From an uncultured Woeseiaceae bacterium (GTDB lineage: Bacteria; Pseudomonadota; Gammaproteobacteria; Steroidobacterales; Woeseiaceae), in NCBI GenBank assembly GCA_947259985.1, contig CAMYOJ010000040.1, forward strand, positions 1 through 64,000: a stretch of DNA of 64,000 nucleotides, written 5' to 3'. Position numbers and translations under genes: made by a program. Shown one piece after another: positions 49,256 to 59,236 of the stretch (positions within the stretch are counted from its first letter, which is position 1; the number at the start of each line of letters is the position of its first letter). The notes beneath the pieces were generated by a model. The model saw nothing but the letters and a program-made list of their open reading frames with translations. It was not told where the DNA came from and ran no database searches.

Positions 49256-49284
49256 TTGACCCGGGGCAGAGGAATCTATAGAAT
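49256..49284 (+). promoter_or_regulatory. Sigma-70-like promoter for rplU-rpmA
   Basis: TTGACC - 17 nt - TAGAAT (5/6 and 5/6 matches to consensus). Confidence 0.7.
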
Positions 49285-49404
49285 TCCCGCTCTTTTGTGG
49301 CGCCCGCCAGATCGCGTCCTGCGCGGCCTCTCGAGGGCCCCACAAAAAATCCTTTATTCTCAGTAAGTTGCATTGATCGCGGCTTACTCAACGGAGCAAA
49401 CATA

Positions 49405-49893
49405 ATGTATGCGGTTTTTCGCAGCGGCGGCAAACAGTACCGCGCGGCTAAAGGTGATGTCCTGCGCCTCGAGAAAATAGAGGCCGACGAGGGTGCGTCG
49501 GTTCAATTTGACGACGTCCTGTTGATCGGCGAAGGCAGCGACATCAAGGTGGGCAACCCGATTCTCGTCGGAAGTTCGGTTAGTGCGAAGGTGTTGCGCC
49601 AGGGCAAGAGCAAGAAGGTCCCGGTCGTGAAGTTCAAGCGCCGCCAGAACTACCTGCGCCAGGGCACGCATCGCCAGTTCTTCACTGAGGTCGAAATCAC
49701 AGCGATCAGCGGCTCGGGCGCAAAGAAAGCGGCAACTGCGGATGCCGACAAGCCGGCCGCCAAGAAAGCCGCGACCAAGAAAAAGGCTGCCAAGAAGCCG
49801 GCCGCGAAGAAGGCAGCGAAACCGGCGGCCAAGAAAAAGGCCGCCAAGAAGCCCGCTGCCAAGAAAAAGGCCGCGAAAAAGGCCAGCGAGTAA
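49405..49893 (+). CDS. rplU: 50S ribosomal protein L21 with Lys/Ala-rich C-terminal extension
   Basis: MYAVFRSGGKQYRAAKGDVLRLEKIEADEG...VVKFKRRQNYLRQGTHRQFFTEVEI then (P)AAKKKAAKK repeats. Confidence 0.95.
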   Translation: MYAVFRSGGKQYRAAKGDVLRLEKIEADEGASVQFDDVLLIGEGSDIKVGNPILVGSSVSAKVLRQGKSKKVPVVKFKRRQNYLRQGTHRQFFTEVEITAISGSGAKKAATADADKPAAKKAATKKKAAKKPAAKKAAKPAAKKKAAKKPAAKKKAAKKASE

Positions 49894-49954
49894 CAGGTAT
49901 TGATTAACGAGGCCCTGGTGGCACCGGGGCCATGCAACAGACAGGTAAAGCACA

Positions 49955-50215
49955 ATGGCACATAAGAAAGCAGGCGGTAGCAGTAAGAACGGTCGCGATT
50001 CGGAGAGTAAGCGCTTAGGCGTCAAGATCTACGGTGGCCAGAAAGTCGTTGCGGGCAACATCATCGTTCGCCAGCGCGGCACGCGCTTCCACGCCGGGGT
50101 AAACGTCGGCATCGGCCGTGATCACACGCTGTTTGCGAAGAAGGACGGACACGTCAAGTTCGAGAAGAAGGGTCCCCGCAACCGCCAGTTCGTCAGCATC
50201 GTCGACGCGTCGTAG
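49955..50215 (+). CDS. rpmA: 50S ribosomal protein L27
   Basis: [61 protein letters not shown]. Confidence 0.97.
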   Translation: MAHKKAGGSSKNGRDSESKRLGVKIYGGQKVVAGNIIVRQRGTRFHAGVNVGIGRDHTLFAKKDGHVKFEKKGPRNRQFVSIVDAS

Positions 50216-50301
50216 AGCGGGCCGCGCCCGCGAGCAATACTGCGTCGCGGCAGCGTCATCGGTCACGCGGTGACCGACTGCGACTCGATTTATTGGAATG
50301 A

Positions 50302-50322
50302 CCCCGCGCAAGCGGGGTTTTT
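50302..50322 (+). terminator. Rho-independent terminator downstream of rpmA
   Basis: CCCCGCGCAAGCGGGGTTTTT hairpin with T tract. Confidence 0.8.
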
Positions 50323-50344
50323 CGTGTCAGATCCCATAGAATGA

Positions 50345-51406
<1,062 letters not shown>

Positions 51407-51427
51407 TTATCCAGGAACGCCATGCAC

Positions 51428-51456
51428 AAAAAAACCGGGCACGCGTGCGCGCCCGG
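51428..51456 (-). terminator. Rho-independent terminator of rpsT
   Basis: CCGGGC/GCCCGG stem with A tract on + strand (T tract on minus strand), just after the rpsT stop. Confidence 0.75.
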
Positions 51457-51479
51457 CTTCCCGACTGCGGTTGCGATAA

Positions 51480-51746
51480 TTACGCGGAGAGCGCTTTGAC
51501 TCTCGCGTTCAGACGACTTTTGTGACGCGCAGCCTTGTTCTTGGTAACGATGCCCTTGTTTATCATGCTGTCGATTACGGGCACGGCCTCTTTATAGGCG
51601 GCCGAGGCTGCGTCCTTGTCGCCCGCATCACACGCGTTGACGACCTTCTTGATCTTGGTGCGCATCAGGGAACGCAGGCCCATGTTGTGCTTGCGGGTCT
51701 TCTCCGCCTGCCGGGCGCGCTTCCTGGCTTGTCTAATGTTTGCCAC
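51480..51746 (-). CDS. rpsT: 30S ribosomal protein S20
   Basis: [38 protein letters not shown]...[24 protein letters not shown]. Confidence 0.97.
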   Translation of the reverse strand: MANIRQARKRARQAEKTRKHNMGLRSLMRTKIKKVVNACDAGDKDAASAAYKEAVPVIDSMINKGIVTKNKAARHKSRLNARVKALSA

Positions 51747-51898
51747 TGGTTTTTCCGTGTGCTGCTCTCAAAGAGCCGCGTATTATTCGTGCCCTGAAGG
51801 GGATTGTCAATGACTACTCGCGCACTCCCTTGCGACTTCCGTAAAGGCAGTCTAAATGACTGATTTTAAGACTTTTTTGGGCTAAACTGCGCTTCCAG

Positions 51899-53482
51899 AT
51901 GACGACCAAGAAACGCACCTCCGGACTCAAGCTGGCCATAAAGACCTCGGTCGTCAGCGGCATGACCCTGATTTCCCGAATCCTCGGCCTGCTTCGGGAC
52001 ATCGTGTTTGCACGCTACTTTGGCGCGTCGCTGGTCATGGACGCGTTCCTGGTCGCCAATCGCATCCCCAACATGCTGCGGCGCTTTTTCGCCGAGGGGG
52101 CGTTCTCGGCGGGCTTTGTGCCGGTCATGGCGAGATATCGTGAAAAACACAATCACGAGGAGGCTCGGGAGTTCGTCGATGCCGTCGCCGGGACCTTTGG
52201 CATACTTCTGTTTCTCGTCACGTTGGCCGGCGTCATCGCGGCACCGCTACTCGTGGCGATTGTCGCGCCGGGCTTCATTGGCGACAACGGGCGCTTCGAA
52301 CTGTCCGCATTGATGTTGCGGTTCACATTCCCGTACCTGTTCTTCGTATCGCTGACGGCGTTCGCAGGAGGCGTCCTGAATACCTACGGGCGATTCGGCG
52401 TGCCGGCGTTTACGCCCGTTATTCTCAATATCGTGCTGATAGCGGCCGCCGTGTGGCTGTCACCGATGCTCGAGGAACCGGGCATGGCCCTGGCATACGC
52501 CGTATTCGTGGCCGGCTTGCTGCAATTGTTGTTTCAGCTTCCGTTTCTCGCGCAGATCCACGCGTTGCCGCGACCCAAATGGGCCATCGGCCACGAAGGC
52601 GTGAGACGCGCCATGAAACTCATGCTGCCCGCCATTTTCGGTTCGTCGGTCGCACAGGTGAACGTCCTGCTGGGCGGCATCATTGCCTCGTTACTGGGTG
52701 TCGGCAAGATCAGCCTGCTGTATTACTCCGATCGCCTCATGGAGTTTCCGCTCGGTCTGTTTGGTATTGCCCTGGCGACCGTTACGCTGCCTTATCTGTC
52801 ACGCCAACATGCCAGCGAATCGCACGAGGAATTCTCCGCGACGCTGGACTGGTCCATGCGCCTCGTGACGCTGATCGCCGTGCCGGCTGCGATTGGACTC
52901 ATTGTGCTTGCCGATCCGCTCGTTGCGACGATCTTCTACGGGGGCGTTTTCACGGCCGATGACGTGAGCATGACCGCGCTGGCATTGCAGGCTTTCGCCA
53001 CTGGGCTCATCGGTTTCTCGTTCGTCAAGATCCTGGCGCCGGCCTATTTTGCGCGCGAGGACACGCGCACGCCCGTCAAGATCGGACTCATCGCCCTGGC
53101 CGTCAATTTCGGACTCAGCGTGACACTTGCCTGGTACCTGACATCGATCGGGTTCAAGGGCAGCCATGCAGGACTGGCGCTGGCGATCTCTGTGGCCGCG
53201 TTACTGAACGCCTGGTTGCTCTACCGCGGTCTGCGGAAGGCCGGAGTCGTGCGGCACGCGTCAGGATGGCTGGCATTGCTTTTACGCATAGCCGTGGCCA
53301 ACACCGCGATGTGCATTGTGCTGTTCCAGCTGCATCGTTCGGTCGACTGGTGGATCACGGCGTCTTCCGGTGCACGAGTCTATTGGCTCGGCGTATCCGT
53401 CGTCGGAGGTGCGGCCGTTTATTTCGTGGCACTGCTGCTGTGCGGCATGCGACTATCGCAGTTCAGAATGAGGGTCAGGTGA
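51899..53482 (+). CDS. murJ: Lipid II flippase MurJ
   Basis: MTLISRILGLLRDIVFARYFGASLVMDAFLVANRIPNMLRRFFAEGAFSAGFVPV. Confidence 0.96.
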   Translation: MTTKKRTSGLKLAIKTSVVSGMTLISRILGLLRDIVFARYFGASLVMDAFLVANRIPNMLRRFFAEGAFSAGFVPVMARYREKHNHEEAREFVDAVAGTFGILLFLVTLAGVIAAPLLVAIVAPGFIGDNGRFELSALMLRFTFPYLFFVSLTAFAGGVLNTYGRFGVPAFTPVILNIVLIAAAVWLSPMLEEPGMALAYAVFVAGLLQLLFQLPFLAQIHALPRPKWAIGHEGVRRAMKLMLPAIFGSSVAQVNVLLGGIIASLLGVGKISLLYYSDRLMEFPLGLFGIALATVTLPYLSRQHASESHEEFSATLDWSMRLVTLIAVPAAIGLIVLADPLVATIFYGGVFTADDVSMTALALQAFATGLIGFSFVKILAPAYFAREDTRTPVKIGLIALAVNFGLSVTLAWYLTSIGFKGSHAGLALAISVAALLNAWLLYRGLRKAGVVRHASGWLALLLRIAVANTAMCIVLFQLHRSVDWWITASSGARVYWLGVSVVGGAAVYFVALLLCGMRLSQFRMRVR

Positions 53483-53483
53483 C

Positions 53484-54431
53484 ATGCGTCTCGTCAGACA
53501 TCTTGATGACCTGCCTTTTGACGCACTTGCCGATGGTAGCGTCGTTACGATCGGCGCTTATGACGGGCTGCACCTTGGTCACGAACAACTTCTGCAGCGC
53601 GTGCTCAAGGAAGCGCGTTCGTCAGGTCGTCCCGCCGTAGTGATGAGTTTTGAACCCACACCCAGGGAGTTCTTTTCGGTTGAACGGCCCCCCGCCAGGT
53701 TGATGCGGTTTCGCGAGAAATATGAGGCCCTGGCTGACCACGGCGTCGATATCTTCTATTGCCCGCGCTTCGATCCGACGATGCGCAGCATTGCGGCCGA
53801 CGCGTTCATCCGCCGTGTCCTCGTTCATGGCCTCAATGCCAGGCATATTGTCGTGGGAGACGACTTTCAGTTCGCGCGTAAACGTGAAGGCGGCATTGAG
53901 CACCTCCAGCGCGCCGGTATGGCGCTCGATTACATCGTCGAGAAAGTACCCAGCGTTGTCGTGAAGGGCACTCGTGTAAGCAGCACGGCGATCCGCGAAG
54001 CGTTGGCCGCAGGCAATGTCGAGCGCGCCACCGAGTTGCTGGGGCGACCGTATCGCATGTCCGGAAAAATCGTCGAAGGGCGCCGCGTTGGCCGCGCCCT
54101 CGGGTACGCGACGGCCAATGTCGACTTGCGCAGGCGGCAGAGCGCCGTGCAGGGGATCTACGCCGTGCGTGTACATGGCTTGCCACAGGGGATCGTCGAC
54201 GGCGTCGCAAGCGTAGGCACGCGTCCGACATTTGACCTGGACAAACCCATCCTCGAAGTGCACCTGTTCGATTTCGACCAGGATATCTACGGGGCATACA
54301 TCCACGTCGAGTTCATCTCGCACATTCGGGCTATTGAGAAATTCGCTACGGTCGACGAACTGGTTGCGCAAATGGACGTTGATGCAGACAATGCACGCTT
54401 CGCACTGGCCGAACACGGGAAGACGGCGTGA
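53484..54431 (+). CDS. ribF: Bifunctional riboflavin kinase/FAD synthetase
   Basis: SVVTIGAYDGLHLGHEQLLQRV; VSSTAIREALAAGNVERATELLGRPYRMSGKIVEGRRVGRALGYATANV. Confidence 0.95.
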   Translation: MRLVRHLDDLPFDALADGSVVTIGAYDGLHLGHEQLLQRVLKEARSSGRPAVVMSFEPTPREFFSVERPPARLMRFREKYEALADHGVDIFYCPRFDPTMRSIAADAFIRRVLVHGLNARHIVVGDDFQFARKREGGIEHLQRAGMALDYIVEKVPSVVVKGTRVSSTAIREALAAGNVERATELLGRPYRMSGKIVEGRRVGRALGYATANVDLRRRQSAVQGIYAVRVHGLPQGIVDGVASVGTRPTFDLDKPILEVHLFDFDQDIYGAYIHVEFISHIRAIEKFATVDELVAQMDVDADNARFALAEHGKTA

Positions 54432-54946
54432 GTACCGAATATCCGACAAGTTCCGGAAATGCACGATTCATAGCGTGGATGGTGGTCGCGCTGGCTATTG
54501 TGCTGGCGGATCAGCTCACGAAGTGGGCGATCATCGAGTGGGTGCCGCTTTATGATCGCGTGCCGGTCAATTCATTCATCAATATTACCCACCAGCAAAA
54601 CACCGGTGCGGCTTTCAGCTTCCTGGCAAATGCGGGCGGCTGGCAACGCTGGTTCTTTGTCGTTCTGGCGGCGATCGTGAGCGCCGTCATCGCGGTATGG
54701 ATCTGGCGAGTCCGCAGCGCAGGGCAAAACCTGTTGTCGGCGGGTCTGGCGCTGGTTCTGGGCGGCGCAATCGGCAATCTGATCGATCGCATCCTGCACG
54801 GTTATGTCACCGACTTCGTGCAGGTATGGTTCGGCGACTGGGCGTTTCCTTCGTTCAACGTTGCGGACGCCGGCATTTCTGTCGGCGCCGCCCTGTTGAT
54901 TATCGACGCGCTGTTCTTCGCGTCAGCGCGGGAAGAAGCGGCCTAG
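54428..54946 (+). CDS. lspA: Lipoprotein signal peptidase (signal peptidase II)
   Basis: VLADQLTKWAI, NITHQQNTGAAFSFLANAGGWQRWFF, GGAIGNLIDRILHGYVTDFVQVWFGDWAFPSFNVADAGISVG; GTG start overlaps ribF stop. Confidence 0.96.
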   Translation: MSTEYPTSSGNARFIAWMVVALAIVLADQLTKWAIIEWVPLYDRVPVNSFINITHQQNTGAAFSFLANAGGWQRWFFVVLAAIVSAVIAVWIWRVRSAGQNLLSAGLALVLGGAIGNLIDRILHGYVTDFVQVWFGDWAFPSFNVADAGISVGAALLIIDALFFASAREEAA

Positions 54947-55359
54947 CGCTGACGCGTCCAGCAGTCGGTGTACGGGCCGGAACCCTTTGTGCCGTTGGCG
55001 GTAATCGTAAAAGTAAAGCACTTGTCTTTCTCTTCGTCGTCTGGCTGGTAGGTAGCGGTCGCCGTGAAGTCGCTGCCCGGGGCAGGGGACACAACCGTGA
55101 TGCGATAGGTGCCGGAATCGGTTAAGTCGGAGGCGAAGCCGAGCAGGGCCAGATTGCTTGTGAAAGCCTGGTTCTGCAGGTAGAACTTCTCCTGGTTCGT
55201 GGCCAGTTTCAAGAGCGCTGCTTTTCCTTCGTTGCGCTTTGCACGCGCCACGTACTCGCGATAGTTCGGGTACGAGAGCGCCGCCAGCATGGAAACGATG
55301 ACCACGACGATCATCAACTCCAGCAGCGTTATACCGGCCATTCTTTTACGCATTTTCAT
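54943..55359 (-). CDS. pilE: Type IV pilin-like protein (PilE family)
   Basis: Prepilin motif KRMAG-ITLLELMIVVVIVSMLAALSYPNYREYV; C-terminal Cys pair. Confidence 0.9.
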   Translation of the reverse strand: MKMRKRMAGITLLELMIVVVIVSMLAALSYPNYREYVARAKRNEGKAALLKLATNQEKFYLQNQAFTSNLALLGFASDLTDSGTYRITVVSPAPGSDFTATATYQPDDEEKDKCFTFTITANGTKGSGPYTDCWTRQR

Positions 55360-55395
55360 GTTCGCTTTCCTGATTCAGACGTAGGCCAAATGGCT

Positions 55396-58300
55396 CTATT
55401 CAATGCCATCCTGGGTCCATAGCGTGCGCACCGGGAAGTTTTCATAACCCGGATCGAAACATTCTACACCGACGCAGCCCACCGGCGCAGGCGCACACTC
55501 GGTGCCCGTGCAGTTCGGGTCCGTGGGGCTCGGGAAGAAGAACGTCGGCTTCGGCGCGATACCGCCCTGCTCGAGTCGTGTCACTCGAGCGGTGTCAGCA
55601 GCCTCGGGATCCAGCGTAACGCCGTTGCCGAGATCGATGATCGGATCGCCGTTAACGACGTCGACTCTGTAGAGGCGGTTGACACTGAGGCCGGCCTGGC
55701 AAGGGTCGGTGGAGTTAACGGTCGGCTCCATCGTCACGAAGTAGACGGCATTGTCGAAGGTCCGAGAGTCGGAAAGCACTTTCTCGTTCGGCGGCAGCGT
55801 GAATTTCCAGCCAGGGCTGTCATCCGGCATAACAGTGCCGTAGGCGCCCGATACCTCGACCAGGTCTCTGTCCTCGATGATCGAATAGCCATCGTACTGC
55901 GCCTGCGTAAGCGGTGTGAACAGGAACGGGTCGCGTATCGAGTAGAAGCGATCCGCGGCGCTATTGTCGAGCGGATGAGCGCGGTAGCCGCTGCCGATGT
56001 TGATGGCGAGGAAGCGACGATCCAGCCGCTTGTCGGCAAACATGGCAACGTCAGGTGTCGTATACAGGCGCCGTGTATCTTCCGGCTTCGGATTGGCAAT
56101 CCCCTCGGCGCCGAGCCTTGCAATGACGCCACCGGCGACGAGTTCGTAAGGCTTATTGCCGTTCGTGATGTCGAAGCGCCATACCTGGCCGCCCAGGTCG
56201 GCCGCATACATGCGGTCCGCAAGGCCGTCACCGTTGAGGTCAATGACACGCACGCTGCCCGGTATGGAACGGTTCATCTTGTCCAGGCTCAGGTCGGCAA
56301 AGCCGTCCTTGCCTGCGCGCCAGATCATGTCGCCGGTCTCGAGATCGAGCATCATGATGCCGGCACCCGACGCGTCGTCCGATGCGGGGTGTGCCGGTGC
56401 GTCGTGCACTGTGTCGTAACCTCCGCCAATGACGACGACCGCATCTTGCGGGCTGGTGTGGATAGTGCTGTCGATATCGATCTTGGCTACCACAGGCGCC
56501 GACCAGGTCTGTCCCAGCTCCGGGTACGTCCTGATCCAACGCAGTTTGGGAGCGTCAGGATTGGTGACCTCGATCATGTAGTAGTTGTCACCACCGCGGC
56601 GCATGCCGAACAGCAGGTAAACGAAATCCGTGCCGCTTTCGATAACGCCGTCGTTGTCCGCGTCGTAGATGACGGGGATGACATCGCCGTCAAGGCCGTA
56701 GTTCTTGTAGTCGACATTGTCGTTGACGTACAGCTCGTTGAAGTTGGCCAACAGCTCACGCGGGACGAAGGACCATTTCTCGACACCACCGTCAGCCTCG
56801 ATGGCATGCAGGTAGCCGTCGTTAGTGGCGCTGTAGATGATGACCTCGTAAGTCCCGTCGGGCTGGCCATAGACGACGGCGGCTGGCTGCGCGTGCAGCG
56901 TGTCACCCATCGCCTTGCGGGAGTCGTCCGTGGCGCCGTCGTTGTCCTCGTCCTTCACGTCCATGCCGCGCGCCCAGTCGATCAGTTTGGACATCGTGGG
57001 TTCGCCCGCGGCACCCGTCAGTCCGAAGTCGTCGGGCACGAATGACGAGACGTTGCCGGTTGAGAGCGCGTTCGACGGAATTGTAAGGCTCCCTATGCTG
57101 TTGTTCGTGTAGACCTTGCGCAGTGCGGCGGGCGGCAAGACATTAGCTGCACCGCCGGAGTAGACGTCAGCACCATCAGCACCGGCTTCGTTCTGCCAGA
57201 AGTTCTTGGATGAATCAGCAAAAAAACCTGTATCCGGGTCGATAGCGTTGTTTTCCAGCGCGTCCTCGATAGTGGCATCCTTGAGCAGGTACTTCTTCAT
57301 GTTGCCCGGCCAGTGGACTTCGTCCTGGGCGCGGAAAACCGACACATAAAGGTTGTTGAGGTGCTGCGTGCGATTGAACGCATTGACCGCAACGGCCGGG
57401 GCCGTGAAGGAGATGTCGCGATTGAATATGTCGCTCGTAATCTCGGTCAATGCTTTTGTGAGTTCCGCAACGTTGTTGGCCGAGAAGTACTTGCCACCAC
57501 CAGCGTCCGCCGTTTCCTGCAGCAACGGGAAGTCGACGGCAAAGCCAATAGTGTAGGTCGTGGCCGATTGTACGCCGTCGACCGTCGTGTTGAGATCGGC
57601 ATTGGCCAGGTACTCGGCGACATCGTCGAGGCAGGCGCCGTCCGTGCCGCTGTTGCCCGTGCAGGAGCCGCGGCCGGTTGCATCGTAGAAATCGGGCAAG
57701 GTGGGAATATCGTAATAAGCGCTCGTGTCCTCTCTAGGCTCGCCGTCAGTCAGCAGGACGACGAAGTTCTTCGAGCAGGCGTATTCAACGGGCTGCTCGT
57801 AGACCATGGGCGCGTCGCTGGCCAGCGCGACTGTATCAGTATCAGTGTCATCGCCGTAAACAGCGGACATACCGCGCAGATAGAGAGCGGCCTCGTACAT
57901 CGTTTCCGACAGTGGCGTCCAGCCTGAAGCCGGGAGCGCATCCACGGTTGTGTTCAACGCGCCACGATTGCTGTCGAGATCCTTGAGCGCCTGGACGACC
58001 GTGCCGCCCTCGCTCCAGTTGAACCACATGAAGCCGACGTTGACGTCATTCATCGAACCCAAAACGTTCTTGGTCACGGCCTGTACGATGTCGGTCTTGC
58101 GCATGTCCTCGCCCGCGGGATTGTGGTGCCAGTTGAGGTAATTCGGGTCGTACATCGTGACGATGCGATGCGTCGGCTTCGAGCCCCAGTCGACTTCGCT
58201 GTTTGAATCCGACGTATAAGGAGCTACGTTAGAACCGATACGCGCATAGGGTTCGGTTTCCGCGGTCGCGCCGTATCCATGAACACCGGAGTCCGCTTCG

Positions 58301-58752
58301 CACTCGACGGCTTTGTCTGTCTGGGCCTTGCTGGGCGTCCGCCATTTCCAGACACCTTTCCAGTTCTGCCGGTACATTGCCATCGTGTCCGTGTACGAGC
58401 CGGCGTCCGCCATCTGGGTGAGACCCTGCTGGCAGAGGAAGGCGGTCTTATCGATCTTGTATTGATCGCCACAGGTCGGAATGCTGCTACCTGTCGTCCA
58501 GTAGTACTTGTCGCTTTCGCAGCTGCCGCTGTAAACGACACTGGAGTCGTAGGGCGGCTGGGTCGAAACCTCACCCGTCATACTTCCCGACGAGTCGAGA
58601 ATGAACAGCAAGTTCGGTTTTGCCGCAATACTCGTACCCGGCGTCGACAGCAACAGCTCGACGTCGTCGGCCCAAACCGGCGACGCAAGCGTCAGTGTGA
58701 GCAATAGTCCTGCACCAGCAGCCCAAGCGGCGCGTATCCTGGACATAGTCAT
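55396..58752 (-). CDS. pilY1: PilY1/PilC-like pilus tip protein (copy 2)
   Basis: VWA-like FILDSSGSM, EF-hand-like DADNDGVIE and DLNGDGLAD, propeller VIGGGYDTVHD, MYAADLGGQVWRFDI, FLAINIGSGYRAHPLD. Confidence 0.93.
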   Translation of the reverse strand: MTMSRIRAAWAAGAGLLLTLTLASPVWADDVELLLSTPGTSIAAKPNLLFILDSSGSMTGEVSTQPPYDSSVVYSGSCESDKYYWTTGSSIPTCGDQYKIDKTAFLCQQGLTQMADAGSYTDTMAMYRQNWKGVWKWRTPSKAQTDKAVECEADSGVHGYGATAETEPYARIGSNVAPYTSDSNSEVDWGSKPTHRIVTMYDPNYLNWHHNPAGEDMRKTDIVQAVTKNVLGSMNDVNVGFMWFNWSEGGTVVQALKDLDSNRGALNTTVDALPASGWTPLSETMYEAALYLRGMSAVYGDDTDTDTVALASDAPMVYEQPVEYACSKNFVVLLTDGEPREDTSAYYDIPTLPDFYDATGRGSCTGNSGTDGACLDDVAEYLANADLNTTVDGVQSATTYTIGFAVDFPLLQETADAGGGKYFSANNVAELTKALTEITSDIFNRDISFTAPAVAVNAFNRTQHLNNLYVSVFRAQDEVHWPGNMKKYLLKDATIEDALENNAIDPDTGFFADSSKNFWQNEAGADGADVYSGGAANVLPPAALRKVYTNNSIGSLTIPSNALSTGNVSSFVPDDFGLTGAAGEPTMSKLIDWARGMDVKDEDNDGATDDSRKAMGDTLHAQPAAVVYGQPDGTYEVIIYSATNDGYLHAIEADGGVEKWSFVPRELLANFNELYVNDNVDYKNYGLDGDVIPVIYDADNDGVIESGTDFVYLLFGMRRGGDNYYMIEVTNPDAPKLRWIRTYPELGQTWSAPVVAKIDIDSTIHTSPQDAVVVIGGGYDTVHDAPAHPASDDASGAGIMMLDLETGDMIWRAGKDGFADLSLDKMNRSIPGSVRVIDLNGDGLADRMYAADLGGQVWRFDITNGNKPYELVAGGVIARLGAEGIANPKPEDTRRLYTTPDVAMFADKRLDRRFLAINIGSGYRAHPLDNSAADRFYSIRDPFLFTPLTQAQYDGYSIIEDRDLVEVSGAYGTVMPDDSPGWKFTLPPNEKVLSDSRTFDNAVYFVTMEPTVNSTDPCQAGLSVNRLYRVDVVNGDPIIDLGNGVTLDPEAADTARVTRLEQGGIAPKPTFFFPSPTDPNCTGTECAPAPVGCVGVECFDPGYENFPVRTLWTQDGIE

Positions 58753-58818
58753 TGTCCTTACCTCTTTTAGTCAATCCGTGACCTGATCGCTCAACCAGTC
58801 ACAAACAAAAATATCTCT

Positions 58819-59160
58819 TTACCGACTGATATCTATTTTTGTGACGGTATTTGTCTCTGTGTCATAACTCACCAGCGCATAGCTCCTATCGCTACGCTTG
58901 ATGGTGGCAAATTCCCTCCTGAACTCCTCGAATTTGACAGCTTTGCCGTTCAGCGCGAACTTCGTGTTCGGCGTCAGACGTGCTCTCTTATGCTCGCGAT
59001 CGCATTCCCCAGTGCATGGCTTGAACGTCATCATGCCGTTCACCGTTGCGGGAAGAATAATATCGCCAGGCGAAGTCTCGACGGCGTCGATCAATGCGAA
59101 CGCCGGCTGACAAAGCAGCAATGTCATTGCGATCAAAACTTTGCGAATAGTCATCTTCAT
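58819..59160 (-). CDS. Small secreted protein with Cys pair (paralog of 62660-63001)
   Basis: Signal peptide; ILPATVNGMMTFKPCTGECDREHKRARLTPNTKFALNGKAVKFEEFRREFATIKRSDRSYALVSYDTETNTVTKIDIS. Confidence 0.75.
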   Translation of the reverse strand: MKMTIRKVLIAMTLLLCQPAFALIDAVETSPGDIILPATVNGMMTFKPCTGECDREHKRARLTPNTKFALNGKAVKFEEFRREFATIKRSDRSYALVSYDTETNTVTKIDISR

Positions 59161-59236
59161 TACTCCCTGTCACTCAGACAGACCTTCACCAAATTATCCC
59201 GGTTCCGGGCCTGAAAGGCCCGGAACCACCACTCAA

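Noticed and set aside
49741-49893. Lys/Ala codon repeats in rplU as a possible CRISPR or tandem-repeat element
   Set aside because: Repeats are codon-level low complexity inside an in-frame protein tail; no spacer structure.
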